Position numbers and translations under genes: made by a program
In this document: in pieces, positions 21,721-36,800 of the stretch
How positions within the stretch are numbered: the stretch's first letter is position 1
How the letters are laid out: the number at the start of each line of letters is the position of its first letter
The notes under the pieces: generated by a model
Seen by the model: only the letters and a program-made list of their open reading frames with translations
Told to the model about the DNA's origin: nothing
Databases searched by the model: none
Assembly: GCA_023053685.1 (NCBI GenBank)
Contig: JALIGW010000016.1
Location: 4,658,001-4,722,000 of the forward strand
DNA from: Diadophis punctatus similis
Taxonomy: Eukaryota > Chordata > Lepidosauria > Squamata > Dipsadidae
DNA length: 64,000 bases
Direction of reading: 5' to 3'

Positions 21721-23125
21721 CAAAGTGGTCATGTGATGTGTGTGTGCGCGCACACGTTCCAAATGCTCTCTCCCACCCATTCCATTTTTCTCTGCATTTA
21801 AATGTTTGAAATATTGTGGGATTTTATTTCTATACTGTTCTGACATGCTCTTAATTGCTCAAAACCCGCAAATCAACTAATCAAACCCTCAAAGTCTAAA
21901 GTCTGTTCCAAAACTCATTCCGTCAAGCAGTTTGTAAAGGCCATTGAAGTCCCACCATTTAAAGCCACAAAGCACAAACACCTGCATTTATTTTGCTGGA
22001 AATCAAACGGTATATTTGTATGAAGCTTGCCTGTTTAATGTAGATTCCAATTGTGTTCACCTTTATGAAAATGTCTTGTCTTTTGTCAACTGTATTAGAG
22101 TTGGTTTGCCACTGCTTTCCTCTGGAATATTTTTTTGGCTTTCTAGTCTAGTCCCCACCCTAACATTTCCTAGGAGAGTCTCCCATTAAAGTACTAACCT
22201 CAGTTAACTTTGAGGTAAGTTAATACGTGTTGCCAATTTTGGCTTGGCTTGAATTTGTCTGAATGTTACCACAAAGGAGAGGAATCCTCTGTCCCAAGGT
22301 GGCCTATTAAACAATGCTGTCATATTTGATGCCAAGCATAATAGATGTATATGATTTATTCGATTAGTAACACTTTATCAGACTTGCTAACTTATAACAA
22401 CACATATCTTATCCATATTTTTTCTTAAATTAGAAAATTCATCTTCCCAGGGTTTGCTTCTACCTGTCACTCATTCCATTGGGTTAAGAACTTAAAAATG
22501 AAACCTTTTAAATGGGAAAACATTTTTGAGTACAGAATACAAGTGGACAATATTCATTTAGTAGTTCTCGTCAGATTTTTACAAACACTTGTGATTTGAT
22601 TTTCAGGGTCAATTTCAGACTAATTCATACTGCTAGGATTCCCTGACATTGGCGGGTGAGGAACAGAGAAGGGAGATATTTTTAGTAGTTCATGGAAATA
22701 ACAGAAAGCTATAGTGCCAATTCATCAAGAATGGACAGTATCTTATTAGAAAACCAAGAAAAGAATTTGAGAAACGTGCTACTTATGTCAGAAACAATTG
22801 AAATAGAAGCTTTTTTTTTTACAAACCTCATTCTTTAGATTTATAATTCCAGTATTTTCGATCTCTAACATATTTTTCATTCAGAAGATACTGGGGATTA
22901 ATTGTAAGAATATTCCTGGTTATATATAAAAACTAATTGCAGGCTACTAACAGACAACTAATTCATTATTCACAGAAACATAGCTGCCTCTTAGATGATA
23001 GTTTCTGCCCATAATTAATTGTACGCTGAATTGTAACATACATAGTAAATAGGAACACAGAACTTTCAATTCAGAAATAATAATTTTGAATACGCAACCA
23101 AATACTTCAGTTCTTTTCAAAGTAT
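21721..23125. other. Intergenic 3' of RPL21, no gene seen
   Basis: AT-rich with no recognised exon or repeat. RPL21 is transcribed leftwards and should end at about 23110. Confidence 0.45.
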
Positions 23126-23131
23126 TTTATT
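23126..23131 (-). terminator. RPL21: Polyadenylation signal of RPL21
   Basis: AATAAA on the minus strand about 14 nt past the RPL21 stop, giving the very short 3' UTR usual for ribosomal protein mRNAs. Confidence 0.8.
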
Positions 23132-23144
23132 TTGTTCATACACA

Positions 23145-26586
<3,442 letters not shown>

Positions 26587-27815
26587 CTGTAAGAGTAAAC
26601 AATTTACAACAATTCAGACAAAAGAAATATAAAGATAGTGATGCTTCCCTGTTATTGACTATAATCAAGAGAATTTATGTCAGAAAAAACATTTTCAGCT
26701 CTCGAAATCTTGTTAAAGCTTGGTAATTTGTATATGAAATAAGCAAGCCCTGCCAAAATACAACTTCCACACAAAATCCTTTAAGTGTCAAATTCTTATC
26801 AGGACCCCCAAGTATGATTGGGCAATTTTTATGGCTTTCTCAGAAGGTAGAAAGATGGCCTATTGTAAAGACAGACTTACCCTCTGACTTATTCAGCTAA
26901 GATGGATATACTATACATATGGGATTTGCCTGCGACAGCCAACACTAGATCAACCTTTCCCTATTCAATACCCTGGACATTTGTTGTCCTACATCACCTA
27001 CCATACCCAGCAGACAGGATGGAGTAACCTAGTATACAAAGCAAGTGTCTCAAATGTTAATAATCTGTTCAAGATACACTGTTCAAAATTTAATTCTCTC
27101 CATCCCAAACTATCCAACTGAATAATTTGAAAGCGGACAAAGCTTAATAAAATGCAAGTACAGAAAACTAAAGTTTTTGCTTTAGTAATCTAATTGTAGT
27201 TACTTTGATGTACACCACCAGAATTGTAGCATTAGGACTCAACTGAATGCAACAAGTATTTCTGAAATTAAAACAGCAATGTCCATTCCGATCCAATCAC
27301 ATCAGACTAAGCAAAGGATTGCCAATGTAGCCTCTCCCTTAAGGAGAGGGAGCCTTTATGGACTAGAAAAAAAAAACATTAAAACGATCTGAGCTTTGTG
27401 TTTTCTGAATGTGATAACCTATGTAAATTTCCTCTTGTAACCTCTCCCCACACAACGCAATCTAGAAGAAAACAAATGCCTTTTTCTATTAGCACTAAAC
27501 TTCAAGCAAGGCAAAAGATCGCGGATTGAAGCGTTAAGGACCTCCACATTTTTAAGTCTAATTTTTAAAGAAGTTAAACCGATGCAATAGATCACTTCCC
27601 AAGACCTATGATCGTGTCCTTGCACCTCGAGCAGGAATACTCTCCCAGTTGATGGCCCCCCAAATAAGCCACATCCCAACCTATCTTGATGGCAGGCACC
27701 AGGTTAGAGAAACCTACACCGACCAGTTTTAACTTCTTGGGGGAAATACACGGAACTCTGCCATGCCAGATTGCAGATTGACTCATGATGGACCGATCGT
27801 GTTTGGGCAGACTCA

Positions 27816-27968
27816 GATTACAGATTAACAGAGTTGGAAGGGACCTTACAGGTCATCTAGTCCAACCCCCTGCCCAAGCAGGAGACCCTACATCTGCCTC
27901 TACCTAGGATTGAACTCACTACCTCCTGATTGTGAGGCAAGAGCTCTACCTCTAGGCCACAGCAGCTG
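27816..27968 (-). mobile_element. Sauria-type SINE in RPL21 intron 1
   Basis: Plus-strand view: ACAGAGTTGGAAGGGACCTT, GGTCATCTAGTCCAACCCCC, then the tRNA-like head ending GCCACAGCAGCTGGG. Reverse orientation, i.e. sense with RPL21. Confidence 0.85.
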
Positions 27969-28129
27969 GGTTACACTCCGATTTTTGTGATTTCTAGCTC
28001 TCGAAGCTGGAGGGGACACATCTCCCCCCCCCGCCCCCTGCATTCAAACCACGTGCTTCAAGCTACTAAACTTTAGTCAGAAAAGGCTGTTATATTTATT
28101 AAATGTAAAGCTATACTCTTCCCAAGCGC

Positions 28130-28780
28130 TGGGCTACCAGAGGGGAGGAAGAGGAGCAGGCCTCCCGCCAGCACGGCTTTTGCCTTGGCCACGTGCGCCT
28201 GGATGCCATCCCTCTCCCGCCGCTCGCACTTCGCTTCTGGCCCGGATCAAGCTCACCCCTTTCTCTCGCTCTTCTACCTTCCTAGCCTTCCCGCTCGCTC
28301 CTCTCATTCCCCTCGCTTCCCTGCGGTTCTCCCGACGCTCCTCGCCCGGCCTTTATATCTCCGCGCCGCCCCGAGCCCACGTTCTCAAAACCGCCCAGGC
28401 CTCCCGGATCCCAGCGAGCAGAGTTTTCTTTCACCCGCTTCTCCAGCCAGCCCCAAGGCTACCGTTCCCCTCCCGCCACCCTCCGCATACCGGGCCTGAC
28501 GGAAAAAAAGAGAGCAGCCGAACTGCCGCGGGTACCTGCAAGATGGCGTCCACAGGCCAAAAAGAAAGGAGGCGGCGCTTCGCCGGATCTCCGCGCCTTC
28601 CTTCCGGTTTAGCGCGGGGACGGGGGCCTGACCTGATCCGCGCCTGTCCTAAAAGCGCCCGATTGAAAAACGGTTTGCGTTCGCGGAAGTACCTGGTTGG
28701 GGGGGGGGGAACCCTGACTATATTCGCGCAGCAAGTTAAAGAAAATAGGAAGGAGGCAAACATTTACGTCGCCACAAAAT
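28130..28780 (-). promoter_or_regulatory. RPL21: CpG island and promoter of RPL21
   Basis: GC/CpG-rich DNA surrounds the first exon. Open frames on both strands here (for example 28180-28782) lack homology and are composition artefacts. Confidence 0.65.
28536..28569 (-). promoter_or_regulatory. RPL21: RPL21 non-coding exon 1 with 5' TOP tract
   Basis: On the minus strand the exon runs from a pyrimidine tract (CCTTTCTTTTTGG) through GACGCCATCTTGCAG to a GTACCC donor at 28535. A C followed by an unbroken pyrimidine run is the terminal oligopyrimidine element of ribosomal-protein mRNAs, which puts translation under mTOR/LARP1 control. The exact start nucleotide is inferred. Confidence 0.7.
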
Positions 28781-29090
28781 AAATGTTCTGGGGTTTCTGA
28801 GATGTTACATACTGAACCGGAGCAGGCACTGTTTTAGACAGCTTTCTGGGAGGGCACTCGTAAGGCTAAGAATGAAAAGCGGGGTGTTTGTACTCTTGGC
28901 AGTAGGTGGGAGGACAACTCGATGGGGTGCGATAGGGAGCAATTCTGCGGTCCTGTTTCTTGCTTAGTGGTCTAAGGTTCAAGATCTCTCAGACAGGGTT
29001 AAATAAGCCAGCACTTGAATGATTCACCCAGCATAAATGAGCTCAAAACCAATGTCTATGGAGATTCTCAATCATCCAGGTCATGGTTGT
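28781..29090. other. Intergenic, nothing recognised
   Basis: Flank between the RPL21 CpG island and the Penelope-like repeat. Confidence 0.4.
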
Positions 29091-29545
29091 CCCAAAGGTG
29101 CTTTTCAAAAGAACTTCAAAACTGGACTTTCTGGTTTTTCTTTTGAAGACGTTTCACTTCTCATCCAAGAACAGTTCTGACTGAATGGGGGGAATGGAAA
29201 GATTTTTTTTTTGCAATCATCTCGTTGTTAGCTCTCTGAGAGTCCTTGAAGCGACTTGCGGGGTTTATCCGTACCCTCAGTGTCACCTGAATCAGAGTGT
29301 AAATACAGATAAATGCAGAGGCAGGGGTGAAATCCAGCAGGTTCTGTAGAACCTGTAGCAGAAATTTTGAGTAGTTTGGAGAACTGGCAAATACCACCTC
29401 TGGCTGGCCCCAGAGTGGGGTGGGAATGGAGATTTTGCAGTATCCTTCCCCTGCCATGCCCACAAAACCGGTAGGGGAAATTTTTGAATTTCACCCGTCA
29501 AGTGGCCTCAACGACTCCCAGAGAGCTAACAAGATGATTGCAAAA
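29091..29545. mobile_element. Penelope-like repeat, inverted halves split by a hAT MITE
   Basis: GAAGACGTTTCACTTCTCAT at 29145-29164 matches 2073-2092. The arms TTTGCAATCATCTCGTTGTT and the complement in AACAAGATGATTGCAAAAAT (about 29210 and 29528) form an inverted repeat. A GGTGAAATCC...GAATTTCACCC hAT-type MITE occupies 29331-29497 between them. Confidence 0.5.
29331..29497. mobile_element. hAT-type MITE, relative of 16171-16350
   Basis: CAGGGGTGAAATCCAGCAGG to GAATTTCACCC, with the same interior words (AAATTTTGAGTAGTTTGGAG, GATTTTGCAGTATCCTTCCC). The right terminus is damaged and no duplication is visible. Confidence 0.65.
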
Positions 29546-30227
29546 ATAATGGACCCTAACAACAACATGGTATTTTACAAACTTATAAATCTAAGTAACG
29601 TATTAAGATTTTGTTCATTTCATTGCATCCATTTCTCATTAATGAAAGCCATTATGCACATTCATATATAATGCTAAATTATAGACCATGTTGAAAAATG
29701 CAAACAGGATTCACAACACATAGGAAGCTGAAAAAAAACACCATGTTATAGCAGCCTACAAATCACTCACTGCCTTGAAATATTGACTTCTTTAAAATTG
29801 TAGATGTTTTAATTCTCTTTATGTAGTTAAGCAAAATGATATATTATCCAATGAAGCTTTCTCCCAGTTCATTGTATATTGGAATATATAGCCTATTCTT
29901 TCCATGTCCAATATTAAGATATTTAATAAATGTTAACAGCTTCATCTGTCTAAACTCAGTGTTCATATTATTTTGGAAAGTTCAAATTAGTTTTATAGCA
30001 AGTTCATGAACATATCTTTAATGGGGGAAGAATTTGATTAAAATACACACTTATGAATTGCTTGTACAATTGAATAACATTCCAATTTTGTCAATGGTTT
30101 TCCATTCTGTAGAAAAATAAAATACATTTATTTATCCATATTTGTATTACAAATAAGTTATTTAGGAAGAACTTATTACTTCATTCAAGCATTGTATACT
30201 AAACCCCAAAAAGGCTACTTTTTTTGC
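29546..30227. other. Intergenic, no gene seen
   Basis: AT-rich; nothing recognised. Confidence 0.4.
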
Positions 30228-30464
30228 ATAATAGCAATAGCAATAGCACTTAGACTTATATACCGCTTCACAGTGCTTTACAGCCCTCTCTAAGCGGTTT
30301 ACAGAGTTCAGCATATTGCCCCCAACAATCTGGGTCCTCATTTTACCCACCTCGGAAGGATGGAAGGCTGAGTCAACCTTGAGCCGGTGAGATTTGAACA
30401 GCTGAACTGCTGAACTAGCAGTAGCCTGCAGTGCTGCATTTAACCACTGCACCAACTCGGCTCT
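30228..30464 (-). mobile_element. tRNA-derived SINE with GCTATT tail
   Basis: Same family as 8244-8487, reverse orientation. The head lies at GAGCCGAGTTGGTGCAGTGG and the tail at GCTATTGCTATTG. Confidence 0.85.
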
Positions 30465-31122
30465 CTAATGTCTTTCAGTCAATTCCAAAATCCTTAAAAT
30501 GCTAGGAAAAACATGTTAATAACATTCCAATATTTTAGAGAACTCTTTGGTATAAATAAGAGTTTGCACAAGCAATACTTGATTCCTTCCAATCAGTGTT
30601 TTGATGGTCTTTCATTTAATTTAACAGTAGCATTTCTGATACATATATGTAAAGAAGATTCAAACAGATGAAATCTGTTCATCAGGGTGTATTCATAACC
30701 AATCGAGATTTTTATCCTTGGATATAGCCAGATGGGAAGTTTAAATTAACTGGCCATCTGCAAGTAATTAGAAACAAAACTACAAATGATTTTTTTTGAG
30801 AGGAAATAGTATAGTACAATATAGTGAGAAAGGAAGCCAATCAAAATTACAGTCTTCCACTTTTCTTGATAAGGAAGACAGCATTGCTTAAACATTTATT
30901 GTAGCATAAACATAATGGCTGAACAATCAGCAAAGAACAAGCTCCTTCTAATTAACATGCGTTGTGTTACAGGAAAAATTATGCCAAACATCAGCATTGT
31001 ATCCAAATAGGAAATTTTACTGAATATATAGCATAATCCTATGTATATTCCAAATAAATTAAAATAACATATAAGGAAAAATACATGGCTATATAATTCA
31101 GTACATATGCTGCTTAGACTTG
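30465..31122. other. Intergenic, no gene seen
   Basis: AT-rich; nothing recognised. Confidence 0.4.
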
Positions 31123-31257
31123 CAGGGGTCTCCAACCTTGACAACTTTAAGACTTGTGGACTTCAACTCCTAGAATTCCTCAGCCAGCTTTGCTGGCTGA
31201 TGAATTCTGGGAGTTGAAGTCCACAAGTCTTAAAGTTGCCAAGGTTGGGGACTCCTG
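31123..31257. mobile_element. Fold-back hAT-type MITE
   Basis: CAGGGGTCTCCAACCTT on the left and AAGGTTGGGGACTCCTG on the right. The whole 135 bp is a near-perfect hairpin around CCAGCTTTGCTGG. No target duplication remains. Confidence 0.75.
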
Positions 31258-33240
31258 AGGACACCTAGGATGTAAGGAGCAATATAAATTAAATTAATAT
31301 TAGTTGCAATAGTTATATTCAATTACTGACACTTCTAAATATGGAAATGAGAAAGTGTCAGGTACAGATATCCACTAAACTTTAAACATTTGAGGCTTAA
31401 TCCCAATTCATTAATCAAACCAAGTAAACCAAACCTTCCCATGCAGTGATTATACTGCTCCTGATTAAGAGGGAGATGGGTCCTTAAGAAACATGAAATA
31501 TAAATAAATCCTACCCATCTGATCCCATGTTAATGTCTATGGCAGGTGAGCTGATTTATTTATTAATTTAGCTGCAATTTATTGAGAAATGTATAGGGCT
31601 TTGGATAGGCCATTTTCTTATGGTGGGATCCTCCCGGGCTGTCTTTAATCCCACATATTAAACTCTTGAAAAATAATCTCAGCTGTTTTAGATTGAACAG
31701 GGGAGCTACTGATTTTGCCACCTCCCTCCCCATTGAAAAATATTAATTACGGGTATTCCCCTATCTCATGAATTAAGAATGTGAAAAGGCCACTGGTTGA
31801 CTGTCTTTGTATTTGCTTTCTTGGTGAGCTGAAAGGATCATTCATTAACTCATGTGGCGTTTTCATTTTAAGGTGATGATGTTTTTGAGAGTTGGGAAAT
31901 GATAATAAGGGCCCTGTGATATGGGAACTGACTGAGCAAGTACAAAACCATAGATTGCTTGTGGAAAGCCTTAAACAAGCTGAAACAAACATAGGAGGAA
32001 TAGGGCTGCCAGTGGCTGTTAATCTCATTGGTTTACCTGTTTAGATTTTAATTATTCCTGCAATACACTATTACAAATAAAATGAAGAGAATTTTTTAAA
32101 TATTTTGTCATATTCAGAGCTGGACGGCATTACTGATTCATTTTCACCTTTAAAGTCTCAGTCTCAGTTCTTCCCAAATTATTTGCACTTGCCCACCCAC
32201 AGCAAATAACTAAGCACTAACTTCTGCTTTTTTAAAAAAAATTATAGTGTTTCTACATTCTTTCCATTAGGACCTTATGTTTTACTGTATACACAAAAGT
32301 TTGTTTTCAAAGTGTTGACACAATAAGTAACCATTACTGTAGACTACAGAATCTGAACAATACTCAAAACAACTTGAGAACAGAGGGAAAATGAGGTAGA
32401 AGTGCAATAGGAAGGCAGCATTTACATCTATGTAAATGTTCCAAATCTGCAAAGAGAACTGCCTGTTGCCTTATTCTATTATCATTTAAACATTGGTGAT
32501 AATTATTTGATAAGCTTTTTATTCATTCAATTTGTATAGCCGTTCTTCCCAAACCTGTTATTGGGTAGTGAACAATCATAAAAATAAAATAGAAGAAAAT
32601 TTAAATGTTGAATTCCTCTATTTTTTTGGTATTATGTACTAGATTTAATGTGTCAGTAGGTATAAACACAGGTGGTATAAATGTAATTTAAATCCTTTCA
32701 TATTGCTAGACTTTGGAGTACCTGAGACTATCATCCCTGTCACCCCAAAATCTGCCTTCTGTACGAATATGCATATATAGATACACGTTATCCTGTTTGT
32801 TTAATCAGTAGATTTGATGAAACCGATGGAATATATTGTGCCAGTTTGTATAAGATATACGATTAAACCATGATTAAGCTGTAACTTAAATTTCTTGCAA
32901 TTATAGTTCAAGAGTGCAAACCTATTGCAAGAAATCCCACACACGGAGAGGACTTTAGTCAAAGCTAAACCGATAAACAAACCTTCGGCTGATAGAAGTG
33001 AATCCTTGTGAGGATTTTATTGGCTGTGATATTTCATCATGACACGCCATGGTAAGATAACCCGCAACTGGACGATTATCCCATAGCCTATTAAGCCATA
33101 AATCATGGCTTATCACACCCCACGTACCCAAGCAAATTTGAGCACGGCTCTTGAGGCGTGATCCCAGGTGTTTCGCCACCCCCGTTACCATTAAAATAAG
33201 ACCCAGCAACTTGGAACCGGGTATCTCTAAGACCTAGAAT
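31258..33240. other. Intergenic between RPL21 and USP12, no gene seen
   Basis: AT-rich DNA without recognised exons or confident repeats; the antisense frame at 31747-32028 has no familiar content. Composition turns GC-rich from about 33240 at the USP12 promoter. Confidence 0.45.
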
Positions 33241-33870
33241 AGCAAGGCCGGACAGGGAGAGCGCTGGTATAGCGAAACCCGATTGGTTGAGTTCGAGGGC
33301 CGGCGAAATCAGGGCGCAGCTCGCAGAGACGACCAGGCGCGGGCGCGCGCGCGCATGTGTGGGCGGAAGAAGGGCCGGTCCGCGCAAGTGGCGTGTGCGC
33401 GCGCGGCTCCTGCCAGAAGCAAAAGCGGGGAGGGGACGGTTGGTCCCGAGGGCAGGACGGGAGTCGTAAAAGCAGCGCGCGCCCCTCGCCTTTCGACGGT
33501 AGGAGCGGTGACCGGGCCGTTTCGTTAGGCGGGGAGGAACCCTGGTGGGTTCCGCTCTAAGCTGCTGAGGGTGGCGCCGCCGGGCCGCCCTCTTCCTTCC
33601 TCCTCAGGCGGGACTCCCCCGGCCCGGCTGGACGTTGTGATTGGGTGGAAGAAGATGGCGCTGCGCGGATGGAAATCCTAATGACAGTCTCCAAAATAGC
33701 CTCCATCTGTACCATGGTGAGTGTGTGAGGGGAGGTGCCCCCCTCTCCCCTGTTCGCTCGCCCTTTGGGGCCCAGGCGCCGCGGCGGGGTGAGAGGCGGG
33801 GGAATCTGGGCGGAGCCCGGGCGAAGGTGTGCCTTCGAGAAGGGCGGGGGGGGTGTGTGTCATGGGGATG
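33241..33870 (+). promoter_or_regulatory. USP12: CpG island and promoter of USP12
   Basis: Very CpG-rich (CGCGCGCGCATG runs, GGGGCGG-like boxes) across the 5' flank and exon 1. No TATA box was recognised, as expected for a broadly expressed gene. Confidence 0.65.
33655..33681 (+). promoter_or_regulatory. Upstream ORF overlapping the USP12 start codon
   Basis: ATGGCGCTGCGCGGATGG starts an 8-codon frame (MALRGWKS) in a good initiation context (A at -3, G at +4). It is 14 nt upstream of and out of frame with the USP12 ATG, whose own -3 base is C. Its stop TAA overlaps USP12 codon 5 as TAATG. It could lower initiation at Met1 or favour Met5. It is seen only in sequence; transcript coverage is assumed. 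Confidence 0.6.
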
Positions 33871-36800
33871 GGGGGGGGGCGTTGGGGTCCCCTTTTCCCT
33901 GAGAAGGGTCTCTTCCAGGCAGCAGAAACGGGAGACTTGTGTCCTCATGCATATTTACTCCCAAGTAAAGCCGGTGGAATCAGACCAGACTTACATACCT
34001 GTCAAAAAGGGCACGTTAGGACTTAATAGAAAGCGATCTCGAAACAGGCGTGCAATGATACTTGATGGGATGCAATACCTGATCTTGGGGCAAAGGGCTT
34101 GTACCTGAAGAAATCTAAGCCTGCAATTTGGTGTGGAGGGGATCTTTCGAGATTTCCTCATCGAAGTCATCTCTAGGAATTCAGTTTTAGCCAAATAAAG
34201 TCGGAGGTGAGGGTGGGGGGGGGGAGGAATAACTTAGCATTGAAATTTGGTGGGGGTGGGGGAAATAACTTGTTGATGTCTTGCAAATTATCAAGAATAT
34301 TTCCCAGCAGAGCCAGATGTTAATTTTGCTCAAAGCTCTGGAGACGGTGAAGAGGCGGGAATGACACAAAAACAGAAAAACTTGAGGAAAGGAAAAGAAT
34401 TTTGGAGGTGGGTGTGGTGAAAGGAGAAGTTTAGGTAAAACAACGTAGAGGGGTTGTGTTGCAATATGGAGTTTTAAACAAGAAGGCTGGTGGGATCTGT
34501 CCCAACTCGTTGAAAATGGTTCAGTAGTGCAGCAGAACAGTGAAGTGTTTTTATGTTTATATATACTGCATTTGTGGATTTTTAACCAGTCTGTAAATTT
34601 TTAAAAGTATCTTCTTAATCACGTCAAAGTCTCTTAGTAGCAGATCTTCTTATGAAATATGATTTAGAAGAGAAATAGATATTATATACACCTTTGGGTG
34701 TGCTGATTGTGTTTTTTTATTTCATCCTTTACTCTTTGGCACTGTAGTTTAAAATAAGTATGGAGATGTTTAGAGCCATTATACTATTTCTTCATTCAAC
34801 GTAATGCAAAAGTTCTTTGTGAAGCCAAGTTAAAAGCTCCCTTTCCTCAAGAAATAAAATAGTTATTATTTTACAGAAGTTTGTAAATTATTATCTAGGT
34901 CTAGTTGATTCATAGTACATTTACCTTACAGTCCCCTATTTTTCAGACAAATTGCTTTCTCTTGTTCATTCTGCCCTTTAAACCTCCCCAAGGCAAAAAA
35001 AAAAAGGTTGACAAATCCCACACCCTAGAGCAGGGGTCGGCAACCTTAAAAACTCAAAGAGCCATTTAGACCCATTTCCCAGGGAAAACAAAACACCCGG
35101 AGCCACAAAACCTGGGTGGCCGTGGCCAACTCGACGTCACTCTCATTGAGTCGCATGACCCTCCCCCCAGCTACACCTACACAGGTTTTGTGGCTCTGTT
35201 TTCTATGAGAAAAGGGTATTTCTCTTTTCCCTCTCTTTCTCTCTCCCCATCTCTTTTTCTCCCTCTCCTATCTCTCTCCCTCCCTCTCATCTTTCTTTCT
35301 CTCCCTCTCCCCATCTCCCTCTCCCTCCCTCATCTCTCTCTTTCTCCCTCTCTCTTCCCTTCTCTGTATGCTGAGGAACAATCGTGGCCCTCCTCCCCTT
35401 CTCACAACTCCCTGGCTGGCTGTGGCGTGCGCGGGGAGTCCCTCCTCAAGGCACAAAGGCGCACGTGGGCGGCGGGTGGCTGCTCGCTTAAGGAGGGTCT
35501 TTGGACGCGGCTTCTCTCCTGCCCTAAGGATCCAGCCATTGCTTGCCTCGCCGTGTCCCGTCCCCTCCCCCGTAGCTCTTCGGCCGAGTGGGGAGGGCGT
35601 AAGCTCCAGCCCGAATCTGCAGGAAGTGAAGGCTGCCTAATGCGCAAACGTGGCATGAAGGCAGCTACAGGGCCGCTTCTCTCCTGTCCTAAGGATCTGG
35701 CCATTGCCTTGCTGTGCCCCCCCACCCCACATGGGGGGGCGGGGGAGGAGGGTCGCTGGAGTGAAGGCAGCCTTTACTTCCTGCCGCTTCGGGCTGGAGC
35801 TTACGCCCATCCCGCTCAGCCAAAGAGCTGCAGGGAGGGGACGGGACGGGACACGGCAAGGCAATGGCCAAATCCTTAGGACAGGAGAGAAGCCGCATCC
35901 AAAGACCCTCCTTAAGTGAGCAGCCGCCTGCCCTCCGAGCACGCCTTTGCTGCACTTTGGCGCTTGCTTGAGGGTCTCCCCGCGCATGCGCACACTCCTG
36001 GCCCTGCCACAGCCAGCCAGGGAGTCGCGAGAGGGGGAGGAAGGTCGCCAGAAGGGAAGCCTTGGCCGGGGGTGGCTGTGTTCCTCAACCAGCGCCAAAG
36101 AATTGGCCACTGCCGCTTCTCCATTCATGCCGTCGCCCTTACCTTCTCAGGCCAGGTGAGGGAGGGGAGGGTGAGGCCAGCCAGTGATGGGACAGGGAGC
36201 CACAGCTGCGGGTTGCCGACCCCTGCCCTAGAGTCATTCCAAGAAACATAAATGGGATGCATAAAGATTGTAGGTTGTGTGCCCTTCATTTAGATTACTT
36301 TTTCCAAAACATAAATGAAATAATAATTTTTGTTAGTATTAACTTTCCCAGATTAGTTAGCAATATTGTATGAAAATCGGTATTCTCAAGCCAGCTACTC
36401 AGATCAAAGTGGTTTGTAAATTGTTATATTGAATTATCACTTTTCTGCAGCTATATGTAATCTTCAGAGTAACAGTCAACAAGAAGGGATTCTGACTAGT
36501 TATTCCATAAAATAAATATAATACCAAAAATGCTTGGTAAGTAACTACGAAGACAAGAATAACTACCGTAACAAGTGCTTGTCAAGTGAAGTAACAAGAA
36601 AAAGAGAAGATAGGGACTGCAAAAAGCTACTATGTGCTCTGATAGATTACTGTATTTTTCGGACTATAAGATGCACTGGAGTATAAGACGCACCAAGATT
36701 TCAAAGATGTAAACAAGAAAAAAAAAATTGCCCTCCCCGACCCCCCTGGATCACTCTGCAGGCCTCCCAAACCTTTGCGTCCCGTTTTTGAGAAAAGTGG

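Noticed and set aside
28180..28782. 200-aa frame in the RPL21 CpG island
   Set aside because: High GC removes stops; no homology, and it lies antisense to the RPL21 promoter and first exon.
35190..36251. Several long frames on both strands
   Set aside because: They lie inside a hAT element with complementary arms and a CT-rich repeat; no transposase motif.
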